A DNA stretch of 60,502 bases. Source: Planctomycetaceae bacterium (GTDB taxonomy: Bacteria; Planctomycetota; Planctomycetia; Pirellulales; Pirellulaceae). Under the pieces are notes generated by a model. That model was not told the origin of the DNA. It saw only the letters and a list, made by a program, of their open reading frames with translations, and ran no database searches. This document shows positions 26,013 to 32,741 of this stretch, in pieces. A program made the position numbers and the translations under genes. Positions within the stretch are counted from its first letter, which is position 1; each line of letters opens with the position of its first letter. The stretch lies in contig PAQH01000134.1 in assembly GCA_002709225.1 (NCBI GenBank), positions 1-60,502 on the forward strand, written 5' to 3'.

Positions 26013-26452
26013 CGACGAACCACGACCTCATCGCGACCGCCCGCGAGTACGCTCGCCTCAAGGTTCCCTATGTCCACAACGGACGCAGCCGCGCCGGAGT
26101 CGATTGCTCGGGCCTTATGCTGATGTGCGCTTGGGAGAACGGCGTCGAGTTGGACGACTGGCCCGAGAAGTATGATCGTGTCGCCTACGGGTGGAAGCTC
26201 ATGCGCGGTATGCGGTGTCAGATGGACGAGATCGCGTGGGAAGATCGGAAGATCGGCGACTGGGTCACGATGTGGTTCAACCGGCGCTCGAAGGAACCCC
26301 AACATTGCGCGCTTCTCGTCGAGCGCCCGGACGGACCGGGGATCATCCACGCCTACCAGAACGTGCATCACGTGACCGAATCCCCGCTCGCGAAGAAGTG
26401 GGAGCGTAGAATCACCAACGTCTTCCGGCTTCGAGGAGTTGAGTACACCTGA
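26009..26452 (+). CDS. NlpC/P60 cell-wall peptidase, GTA gp14-like
   Basis: 147 residues. Catalytic Cys33 lies in 'AGVDCSGLM', His99 in 'PQHCALLVE', and a third polar residue is probably His114. Such enzymes cut peptide bonds in peptidoglycan; in GTA-like tails this one sits in the tail tip and opens the cell wall during DNA entry. The start overlaps the hub gene by 4 bases and the stop overlaps the next start (TGATG). Confidence 0.92.
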   Translation: MTTNHDLIATAREYARLKVPYVHNGRSRAGVDCSGLMLMCAWENGVELDDWPEKYDRVAYGWKLMRGMRCQMDEIAWEDRKIGDWVTMWFNRRSKEPQHCALLVERPDGPGIIHAYQNVHHVTESPLAKKWERRITNVFRLRGVEYT

Positions 26453-28866
26453 TGGCGAGTCTGGTTCTTGGTATCGTTGGTAACGCGATCGCCCCCGGCG
26501 TCGGCGGTTTCGTCGGCGCTCTGGTCGGTTCGGCGATCGACAACTTCTTGATCTTCCCGGCGCTCTTTCCTCAGGACAACAACTTCACTGGACCTCGCCT
26601 CGACGGGCTCTCCTTCTCATCAGCGAACGAAGGCAAGCCGATCGAGTGGCTCATTGGGGCGAAAACCCGAACTCCGGGTCAGGTGATCTGGCTCGACGAA
26701 CTCGAAGAGGTCGTGAACGAAGACGATGTCGATACGGGTCCGTCGGGTCCGCCGGGCGCGACCGCGACCACCTACACCTACTTCGTCAACTTCGCGATGG
26801 CGATCGGCGAGGTCACCGGCGATACCGACGACGACCTCTACACGAAGATCAAGGCGATCGAGAAGGTCTTCGGTGACGCGAAGCTCCTTTGGGACAACGG
26901 CGAGACCGCTCGATACGACGACATCACTTGGTACTACGGCGACCAGAGCGCCCCCGATCCTTTCCTTGAAGGCAAACTCGGCGCGGGCAACGTCCCGAAC
27001 TTCAAGCGGATGGTCTATTGCGTGATCCAGAGGCTCGCGATCGCGGACTTCGGAAACCGCGTTCCCAACCTTCAGATCATCACGCGTCAAGGCTCGAACA
27101 TCTCGATGGGCGAAGCGCTCCGAATGATCGCCGAGCGCGCCGGGCTCGATCCGAACACCGACATCTCCGTCTCGCGGGTTCCGTTCTGCCTTCGCGGGCT
27201 CAACTGGTCGGGTCCGAAGCCGACCAAGGCGGTCTACGACCTCCTCACCGCGACGTACGGAATGACCGCTCAAGACGTAGGCGGCGTGTTGACGTTCTTC
27301 CAGAGAGGAACCGAAGACGAGTTCGATGTTCTCGACGGCGACGCGGGAACGCTCGAAGAGCCGGGCTTCACGATCGAGTCTATCCCTGAGTGGGACGTTC
27401 CGGCGGCGAGCGAGGTCCGCTTCGTTTCCTTTGACCAAGACGCCCAGCCGGGTCTGGAGAGCTACTTCGAGTACCAACGCGGCATCGCCGACGATCTCGG
27501 GAAGATCGTCATGGACGTTCCGATCACCCTGACCGCTCGCGAAGCGGACTTGATCGCGAAGCGGGTTGTCTTCGAGGCGTTGATCGAGCGAGAGAAGGTC
27601 TCGACCTTCACGCTCCCGCCGAGTTACTTCTTCGTGGCGGCGGGCGATGTCTTGAACCTCTACCAGCCCGACGGGACGATCTTCCGTATGCTGGTCACCG
27701 AGTTGACCTACGGCGCGAACTACGAGATCCAAGTCAGCGGTCACCGCTCCTACGCCGAAACCTACGACCAGGTCGGATCGAGCGCCGATGTCTACAATCC
27801 CAACTCCGGCGGATCGGTTCCCGATCTCGATGTCGAGGTCCTCGACATTCCGGGGCTCTCCGAGCGGACGGCGGACGGGACGAATCTCCACGTGGCTATC
27901 CGGCAGCGAGACGCGGCGGCGACGGGCTTCCGGGGCGCTCTCGTATACGCGGGCGCGGATCGAGTCGCGGAACCTTCGCTGCGGACCGCGATGCCGAACC
28001 TCACGAAGATGGGCGTGGTCACCGACCCGCTGGAGCGAGGCCCGGAGCGGTTCGTCTGGGACGACGCCTCGACGGTCGATGTGACGGTCTACAACGGCGA
28101 GACGCTTTCCTCGGTCACCGACGCGGAGTTGATCGCAGGCGGTCCGAACGTCGCGGCGATCCGTCACCAAGAGCGTTCGATCGTCGGCTTCAACTGGGAG
28201 GTCTTTGCGTTCGCGACGGCGACCCCGCTCGGGACCGACGAAGACGGCAACCAGCAGTACCGCTTGAGCCGTCTCCTTCGCGGGCTCTTCGGATCTCAAG
28301 CGAGTCAGGGGCTTCATGTTGGCGAAGCCCCGATCGTGTTCCTCGAAGCGAACAAGATCGGCTTCTTCAACGCGGCGGAGTACCTCGGAGCCTCGACGTA
28401 CGTGAAGGCTGCGCCGATCGGGGCGATCCTCGATGACGTCCCGTTCGTCGGCTCGCCCGTCCTCGGGAACTCAGGACGCCCGCGAGCGCCGATCAACCTC
28501 CGCTACCAGAAGCTCTCCGAGCTTCTCCGCGATCCGTCCGGGTCGGGCGCGAACCGAGATCACCTGTTTACTTGGGATGACGTCGGGAAGATCGCGGGCG
28601 GCGATCCGCTCTCGATTTCGGCGAACGCGACGGCGGACGAAGAGAACCAGTGGGTGGTCGAGGTTCGGCGGTATCCGTTCGTGACGGCGGCGATCTTTGG
28701 TCAGTACATCGTCAACGAGCCGTATTTCTACTTCACCCAAACGATGCGCGACGAACTCGGCGGGATCACCGACTTCTTCCCGGACAAGTACGCGGTTACG
28801 ATTCGGAAGCAGACGACGCTGCCGGTTGAAGGGCTCCGGGCGTCCTATCTCGTTGAGGAGTTCTAA
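26452..28866 (+). CDS. Tail tip/host specificity protein, GTA gp15-like
   Basis: 804 residues. The N-terminal hydrophobic Gly-rich segment ('VGNAIAPGVGGFVGALVGSAI') followed by 'RLDGLSFSSANEGKPIEWLIG' and the tail-tip pattern 'RQGSNISMGEALRMIAERAGLDP' is typical of GTA-like megatron proteins, here shorter than the usual ~1300 residues. FNIII-like sequence is not obvious. It closes the tail tip and probably determines host recognition with the downstream fibre. Confidence 0.85.
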   Translation: MASLVLGIVGNAIAPGVGGFVGALVGSAIDNFLIFPALFPQDNNFTGPRLDGLSFSSANEGKPIEWLIGAKTRTPGQVIWLDELEEVVNEDDVDTGPSGPPGATATTYTYFVNFAMAIGEVTGDTDDDLYTKIKAIEKVFGDAKLLWDNGETARYDDITWYYGDQSAPDPFLEGKLGAGNVPNFKRMVYCVIQRLAIADFGNRVPNLQIITRQGSNISMGEALRMIAERAGLDPNTDISVSRVPFCLRGLNWSGPKPTKAVYDLLTATYGMTAQDVGGVLTFFQRGTEDEFDVLDGDAGTLEEPGFTIESIPEWDVPAASEVRFVSFDQDAQPGLESYFEYQRGIADDLGKIVMDVPITLTAREADLIAKRVVFEALIEREKVSTFTLPPSYFFVAAGDVLNLYQPDGTIFRMLVTELTYGANYEIQVSGHRSYAETYDQVGSSADVYNPNSGGSVPDLDVEVLDIPGLSERTADGTNLHVAIRQRDAAATGFRGALVYAGADRVAEPSLRTAMPNLTKMGVVTDPLERGPERFVWDDASTVDVTVYNGETLSSVTDAELIAGGPNVAAIRHQERSIVGFNWEVFAFATATPLGTDEDGNQQYRLSRLLRGLFGSQASQGLHVGEAPIVFLEANKIGFFNAAEYLGASTYVKAAPIGAILDDVPFVGSPVLGNSGRPRAPINLRYQKLSELLRDPSGSGANRDHLFTWDDVGKIAGGDPLSISANATADEENQWVVEVRRYPFVTAAIFGQYIVNEPYFYFTQTMRDELGGITDFFPDKYAVTIRKQTTLPVEGLRASYLVEEF

Positions 28867-29648
28867 TGGCTACCCCCAATTTCATGTTCGGCGACGTTAC
28901 CCCCGGCGCGGCGGGCGGCGTCGTCTATAACACATCAATGACCGTCGTCGATGCGCTCTTCTCGGGCGTCGAGGAACTCGTCTATGATGAGCCGGTCTCT
29001 CCGGCGGAGGGCGAGGTCTTCGCGGTCGGCGATAACGCGGCCAACGAGTTCGCCGACCAAGACGACAAGATCGCGGTCCGACTCTCCAGCAGCTGGCTCT
29101 TCAACGATGTCGCTCCCGGCTACGCGACGATCAATAAGGATAACCAGTGCTGGATCGAGCGCGGTCAGACGAACTGGAGCCACACCGCCGGCATTCCGAG
29201 CTTCTACGGTCGGAACAACTCGGCGATGACGATCAACTTCTCGGACTGGCGATCGGTCTTCCCGGTCTCGGTCACGGCGAACGTTGACGAAGTCTTCGAC
29301 ACCTCCAACCTCTCGGGCAACACCGGCTACGTGGACATCGAAACCGATGAAGCGGGCATCTTCTTGTTCCTCTTCTCGGGTGAGGTCGCGGTCACCGCCG
29401 GAACGGACACGGTCATTGAAGTTGGGCTCGGGATCGGAACCGACACGCCCGAGAACGGGTCGATCCGGTCGGTATTCCTCGACGCCGGAAACGGAATCGA
29501 CTTCGCCAACTTCTCGACGATGTACCTCGGGACGATCGGCTCGGGCTCGAATTGCTACTTCTCGATCCGAAGAGCGTCCGGGAGCGCGACAGTCACACTG
29601 ACGGACGAAAGGTGCTCAATGTGCATTCTGAAGCTCCGACTCTCCTGA
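28866..29648 (+). CDS. Tail fibre protein, DUF2793-like N-terminus
   Basis: 260 residues. 'VEELVYDEPVSPAEGEVFAVG' to 'QDDKIAVRLSSSWLFNDVAPGYATINKDNQCWIE' resembles the DUF2793 domain found in GTA and phage fibres. The C-terminal half has a C1q/TNF-like beta pattern ('TNVDEVFDTS'-type strands, then 'GIFLFLFSGEVAVTAGTD' and 'IEVGLGIGTD'). Start coupled to the hub stop (TAATG). Likely receptor-binding fibre. Confidence 0.75.
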   Translation: MATPNFMFGDVTPGAAGGVVYNTSMTVVDALFSGVEELVYDEPVSPAEGEVFAVGDNAANEFADQDDKIAVRLSSSWLFNDVAPGYATINKDNQCWIERGQTNWSHTAGIPSFYGRNNSAMTINFSDWRSVFPVSVTANVDEVFDTSNLSGNTGYVDIETDEAGIFLFLFSGEVAVTAGTDTVIEVGLGIGTDTPENGSIRSVFLDAGNGIDFANFSTMYLGTIGSGSNCYFSIRRASGSATVTLTDERCSMCILKLRLS

Positions 29649-29863
29649 CCTCGATGGGTCCTCCGAGCCGCGAGGGGCTCGATCCGACCGGGAAGCCGTC
29701 ATACATCTGGTCACGCGGGAGAACTCACGTACGGTGGCGAGAGGGCGAGCGCGAGATCCGGGTGATCTTCGGCGACGGTCTCGCTGATCGCGTCTACGCG
29801 GGCTCGCCCGGCTTTCTTGAGTGGGCGGCGAAGACCGAACTCGGGAAATCACGAGACGGGTGA
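29621..29863 (+). CDS. Small protein ending the late region
   Basis: 80 residues from a GTG at 29621 with GAAAGGTG upstream; an ATG at 29654 is an alternative. It overlaps the fibre gene by 28 bases. Basic and aromatic ('SYIWSRGRTHVRWREGEREIRVIFGDG'). Small proteins after fibre genes often act in fibre assembly, but there is no direct evidence. No clear terminator follows. Confidence 0.55.
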   Translation: MHSEAPTLLTSMGPPSREGLDPTGKPSYIWSRGRTHVRWREGEREIRVIFGDGLADRVYAGSPGFLEWAAKTELGKSRDG

Positions 29864-30026
29864 AAATGTAAGTAAAACGCGAGAAGCGGTAACTGGTTGA
29901 CCCGTAACGGTTTAGCCCAGGTCTTCTTACGTTCTTACGTTTTCTCCCACACTTTGAGTCGCTGCACATTCGGCGAAAGACCCGAACGAGGGGCGAACTG
30001 TCGGGGTGCTTCCTTCCGTTTTCTCT

Positions 30027-30052
30027 TTCTTCTTCTAAAAATAGAAGAAGAA
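30027..30052. repeat. Perfect 10-bp inverted repeat of CTT/AAG units
   Basis: TTCTTCTTCT (30027-30036), loop AAAAAT, AGAAGAAGAA (30043-30052), immediately followed by the GTAAGTA motif. Region A has the matching 'TTCTTCTTCTAAAAT' but without the second arm. Confidence 0.7.
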
Positions 30053-30144
30053 GTAAGTATACGAGAAACCCCTGTCGGATAAGCACTTACGACTGTCTCG
30101 GGCTACTCACAGAAAAAATCTTTGCGAAAACGTGAGTAAAGTGG

Positions 30145-30173
30145 TAGACTTTCTTTGACGGATACCCGATACT
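30145..30173 (+). promoter_or_regulatory. Early promoter P1
   Basis: TAGACT (30145-30150), 17-base spacer, GATACT (30168-30173). The spacer holds TTTGACGG. It belongs to a family of elements of the form T(A/T)(T/G)ACTTTCNTTGA seen only before early genes. It precedes the first gene of the early region by about 57 bases. Confidence 0.65.
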
Positions 30174-30229
30174 ACGAGTGTCGTGGGACGGCGTGTCCCG
30201 CGAAGCGAAAGATCGAAAGGAGATACGAA

Positions 30230-30742
30230 ATGACGACCTTCACCAAGAACGATGTCCAGAACATGTCCGGCCCCGAACTCGTCGCGGCGTTCAACAAGAT
30301 CACCGGCGAGAACGTCAAGCGGTTCTCGTCTCGCCCCGCCGGGATCAAGCGAGTTCTCTCGGTTCTTGATCAGCAGAAGCCCGCTCCCGTGAAGAAGACC
30401 AAGAAGGCCGGCACCGGCGGCGGACGCCGGAAGCTGACCGTTGCTCAGGCTGAAGAGATCCGCGTCCGTCGCGCCGACGGCGAGAAGGTCAAGGACCTCG
30501 CCGAAGAGTTCGGCGTCTCGATCTACGTCATCTACGACGTCACCTACGGGCGTCGCTACCGCGAGATCAACGGACCGACGACTGATCCGACCAAGGCTCC
30601 CCGCGTTACGACCGCGATGCGGGAGAAGGCGCTCGAACTCGACGACGCCGGTCAGACCATCGAAGAGATCGCGAAGGAACTTGGGATTTCCAAGGATCTC
30701 GTGAACGACGTTCTCAACCGGATTGACTGGTCGGTTCGGTAA
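30230..30742 (+). CDS. DNA-binding regulator with two HTH motifs
   Basis: 170 residues from the ATG at 30230 with GAAAGGAGAT upstream. N-terminal ~45 residues 'MSGPELVAAFNKITGENVKRF' are of a kind found in phage nucleoid-type proteins. Then comes a basic linker (KKTKKAGTGGGRRK) and two helix-turn-helix units: 'EKVKDLAEEFGVSIYVIYDV' and 'QTIEEIAKELGISKDLVNDV'. It is the first early gene, behind promoter P1 and closed by its own terminator, so it is a good candidate for the regulator of the early/late switch. Confidence 0.75.
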   Translation: MTTFTKNDVQNMSGPELVAAFNKITGENVKRFSSRPAGIKRVLSVLDQQKPAPVKKTKKAGTGGGRRKLTVAQAEEIRVRRADGEKVKDLAEEFGVSIYVIYDVTYGRRYREINGPTTDPTKAPRVTTAMREKALELDDAGQTIEEIAKELGISKDLVNDVLNRIDWSVR

Positions 30743-30751
30743 GACCGGAAC

Positions 30752-30785
30752 GGACCCTTGGAGCGAAAACTCCGGGGCGTCCTTT
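30752..30785 (+). terminator. Intrinsic terminator after the HTH regulator gene
   Basis: Stem GGAC-CCTT-GGAG / CTCC-GGGG-GTCC with one bulged C and loop CGAAAA (30752-30782), then TTT. It makes the regulator a single-gene transcript or partially attenuates reading into the next genes. Confidence 0.75.
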
Positions 30786-30862
30786 GACCGAGCGTATCTC
30801 CTCGGCGTCGTCTGGAGGGGCGGCGTCGGGTTTTCACCCCGATCTTTTGAAAGGAGATCATT

Positions 30863-31246
30863 ATGTCTTTTTCCGCTCTCGAAGCCGTCCGTCTCTTCAT
30901 CGCAATCGTTCTGGTCGAGTCGGGCGGAGACCCGACGGCGGTCGGCGACGGAGGCGAAGCGATCGGCATCGCCCAGATCCGCCCGATCCTGGTCGAAGAC
31001 GTCAACCGGATCGAAGGCGAGGAGCGATTCAAGCACTCCGACGCTCTCAATCCGCTCCTCGCCTTCGAGATGTTCGTGATCTACTCCGAGCACTACGCCG
31101 ACCACACCGACGACTACTCGCCCGAGGGGATCGCACGCCGGTGGAACGGCGGGCCGACCGGACACGAGAAAGAAGCTACGAAGGCGTATTGGGCGAAGGT
31201 CAATCTCCGTTTCACCCGCCACAATGACGGACGGATCTCTCGCTAG
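30863..31246 (+). CDS. Lytic transglycosylase/lysozyme-like protein (candidate endolysin)
   Basis: 127 residues. The SLT-type fold is indicated by 'VLVESGGDPTAVGDGGEAIG' (probable catalytic Glu19), 'IAQIRPILVEDVNR', and the C-terminal 'IARRWNGGPTG' motif. These enzymes cleave the MurNAc-GlcNAc bond in peptidoglycan. GAAAGGAGATC precedes the ATG. The N-terminal hydrophobic helix ('RLFIAIVLVES') is part of the fold rather than a signal. Its place among early genes, far from the membrane-protein cassette at 6427, is unusual for an endolysin. Confidence 0.75.
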   Translation: MSFSALEAVRLFIAIVLVESGGDPTAVGDGGEAIGIAQIRPILVEDVNRIEGEERFKHSDALNPLLAFEMFVIYSEHYADHTDDYSPEGIARRWNGGPTGHEKEATKAYWAKVNLRFTRHNDGRISR

Positions 31247-31286
31247 AACTTTTTCGACTTTCTACCAAGAAAGTTACTCGAAGGAC

Positions 31287-31315
31287 TAGACTTTCATTGA
31301 CCGATAGACGATACT
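31287..31315 (+). promoter_or_regulatory. Early promoter P2
   Basis: TAGACT (31287-31292), 17-base spacer containing TTTCATTGACC, GATACT (31310-31315). Nearly the same as P1. An inverted repeat ACTTTCT / AGAAAGT lies just upstream (about 31258-31274). It drives the short genes from 31335. Confidence 0.65.
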
Positions 31316-31334
31316 ACGGGTAAGGAGATACGAA

Positions 31335-31514
31335 ATGACCGCACTCACCCTCGCTCGCCGGATCGTCTCGGAATGCAACGATAACGTCATCGAAGCCGAG
31401 CAACTCGCCTTCGACACATGGAGCGGCTTTAGTTTGGCCGAGGAGCGCGAAGACTGGACCCGCTGGGCCGCGACCTTCGCTTGGATCAACCGTTGGGCCG
31501 ACCGAGCCCGATAG
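31335..31514 (+). CDS. 59-residue protein of unknown function
   Basis: Short open frame starting MTALTLARRIVSECNDNVIE with a TAAGGAGATACGAA site. Rich in Trp ('DTWSGF', 'DWTRWAATFAWINRWADRAR') and probably one helical hairpin. It follows promoter P2 directly, so it is strongly expressed early; such small proteins often take over host functions, but nothing shows which. Confidence 0.6.
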   Translation: MTALTLARRIVSECNDNVIEAEQLAFDTWSGFSLAEEREDWTRWAATFAWINRWADRAR

Positions 31515-31530
31515 ACAAAGGAGATACGAT

Positions 31531-32085
31531 ATGAACCCGAACCTTCCCACCATCACCATTCGTCGCGAGGGGACCTTCCAAGTTCCCGGACTCACGCTCG
31601 CTCGCCAGTGCGGCCGCGAGGGTCAGAAGGATTTCCGCTTCGAGCTTCAGATCGTCGTCCAGCGACTCGATGAGTCGGGTTTCGTGTGCGACAACTTCGA
31701 GGTTCCGAAGATGATGGAGCGATCCTTCGGCGACCCGCTCCAGCTTTGGGAAGGATCGTGCGAGGACTTCGCTGGCGCGGGCGTCGTGCTCGCTCACCAG
31801 ATGTGCGAAGGACGCGCTCTGGAGATTTCCTTCGAGGTCTCGCCGATCTCCGAAGCGGGCGTCACAGTCGAGTGGACCGAGGGTCAGGAGCTTCCGAACT
31901 TCGGTCCCAAGAAGGTCGGGAGGGCGAGAACTTCCGGTCCTCCGTCTCTCGTAAAGTATCAGAAGGAGTTTGAATTTCAGCACATGCCCTTCGAGAGCGG
32001 CGACGAGATCGCTCGACGGATGAGGGTTATGAGAGATAAGTTCAACCCACTCTTTCGAGAGCGTGAGCTGACCGAACGGCGTTGA
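31531..32085 (+). CDS. Early protein of unknown function (184 aa)
   Basis: Starts MNPNLPTITIRREGTFQVPG after AAAGGAGATACGAT. Mixed beta/alpha with five Cys residues scattered in the first two thirds. The basic C-terminus ('DEIARRMRVMRDKFNPLFRERE') may bind nucleic acid. No family recognised. A hairpin TCCCGG / CCGGGA (about 32095-32112) follows before the next gene. Confidence 0.6.
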   Translation: MNPNLPTITIRREGTFQVPGLTLARQCGREGQKDFRFELQIVVQRLDESGFVCDNFEVPKMMERSFGDPLQLWEGSCEDFAGAGVVLAHQMCEGRALEISFEVSPISEAGVTVEWTEGQELPNFGPKKVGRARTSGPPSLVKYQKEFEFQHMPFESGDEIARRMRVMRDKFNPLFRERELTERR

Positions 32086-32138
32086 CCGACGGAGGTCCCG
32101 GAGAAATCCGGGACGCTCCGATTGAAAGGAGATTCGAT

Positions 32139-32486
32139 ATGGAACAGATCGAAGCGATCGCGCGCCGTCGCGATCTCGAACAGCGCAGCGAAAATCTTTG
32201 GGAGCACGAGACGAAGGAGGTAGCGATCTACCTCGAAGGCGAAACTTGGAAGCTCGAAGTCGAGGGCGAGGCCCGAACGCTCGACCTTGATCTCAAATAC
32301 CCCGATGTCCGAATCGGAATCGTTGGGAAGAGCGGGAACGCCTTCGCGATTCTCGGATCGGTCGATCGCGGACTCAAGAGCGCCGGAGTCTCGCAGCAGG
32401 AGCGAGACATCTACAAAGCCGACGCGACTGACGGCGACTACGACCATTTGCTGGCCACTACGATGAAGTATGTAGACGTTTACTAG
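32139..32486 (+). CDS. Early protein of unknown function (115 aa)
   Basis: The ATG at 32139 follows TTGAAAGGAGATTCGAT; longer in-frame starts would run into the hairpin leader. Acidic protein starting MEQIEAIARRRDLEQRSENL, with a beta-rich middle ('VAIYLEGETWKLEVEGEART') and 'NAFAILGSVDRGLKSAG'. That last stretch resembles a small family of phage proteins that bear 'NAF-I-G----AL---G', but the match is not firm. Its stop codon lies inside a hairpin (32483-32498). Confidence 0.55.
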   Translation: MEQIEAIARRRDLEQRSENLWEHETKEVAIYLEGETWKLEVEGEARTLDLDLKYPDVRIGIVGKSGNAFAILGSVDRGLKSAGVSQQERDIYKADATDGDYDHLLATTMKYVDVY

Positions 32487-32741
32487 CCTCGCGGCTAGAG
32501 TCGGCTACGGCGATCGCTACACGGTGTAGCGGGCCGGGATACAGGATGAGCGCCCGGAGAGGTTCCGGGGCTCAAGTTGGTTACTAGTGGATGACCTAGT
32601 TATCTCTCCGCTGCTTCGGCAACGGACGCGCCGGAAAGAGAACGAGCCCTTTGGCCTTCGATCTCCGGCGTGAGGGCTTACGACATTGGATCGACCCCGT
32701 AGGGTCCTACTCGTTTCGCGACGGGTAGGACCTTTGAAGAT
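32487..32741 (+). ncRNA. Candidate structured RNA / long leader upstream of the SNF2 helicase gene
   Basis: 255 bases without a gene. At least six stems follow each other: CGCTACA/TGTAGCG (32515-32531), CCGGG/CCCGG (32534-32538, 32553-32557), GGAGAG/CTCTCC (32556-32561, 32604-32609) enclosing ACTAG/CTAGT (32583-32587, 32596-32600), a TTCG-capped stem (32608-32625), and CGCCGGA/TCCGGCG (32629-32635, 32664-32670). A terminator-like hairpin closes it (32703-32732). No tRNA T-loop/anticodon arrangement fits. It could be a phage ncRNA or a regulatory leader. Confidence 0.4.
32703..32735 (+). terminator. Hairpin at the end of the structured leader (terminator or start-site shield)
   Basis: GGTCCTAC / GTAGGACC (32703-32710 with 32725-32732), then TTT. 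The only purine-rich ribosome site for the helicase gene (GTAGGA, 32725-32730) is in its 3' arm, so the hairpin could both end the upstream RNA and hide the ribosome site. Confidence 0.65.

Larger units (their letters stand above)
29864..30229. other. Non-coding boundary region B (late/early junction), candidate origin or control region
   Basis: 366 bases without a credible gene, AT-rich. Elements: 'ATGTAAGTAAAACGCGAG' (29866-29883, echoed in region A at 551-570 and 794-813); tandem direct repeats TTCTTACG (29924-29931, 29932-29939); a 10-bp palindrome of CTT/AAG repeats (30027-30052) followed at once by GTAAGTA (30053-30059); and 'GAAAAAATCTTT' (30112-30123) before the first early promoter (30145-30173). 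The repeats, AT content and position between modules fit a replication origin or a switch region. Confidence 0.6.

Noticed and set aside
26620..28317. A 565-codon open frame on the minus strand
   Set aside because: Antisense to the tail hub gene; no motif, no start signal and Arg-rich shadow composition.
30155..30173. TTGACG as a classical -35 box of the early promoters
   Set aside because: It is only 7 bases from the -10-like GATACT/TATACT. The TAGACT/TTTACT hexamer at 17 bases fits better, and TTGAC is instead part of the conserved motif.
32487..32741. tRNA gene in the structured intergenic region
   Set aside because: No arrangement of acceptor, anticodon and T arms with a TTC-like T-loop fits; the stems are spaced differently from a cloverleaf.
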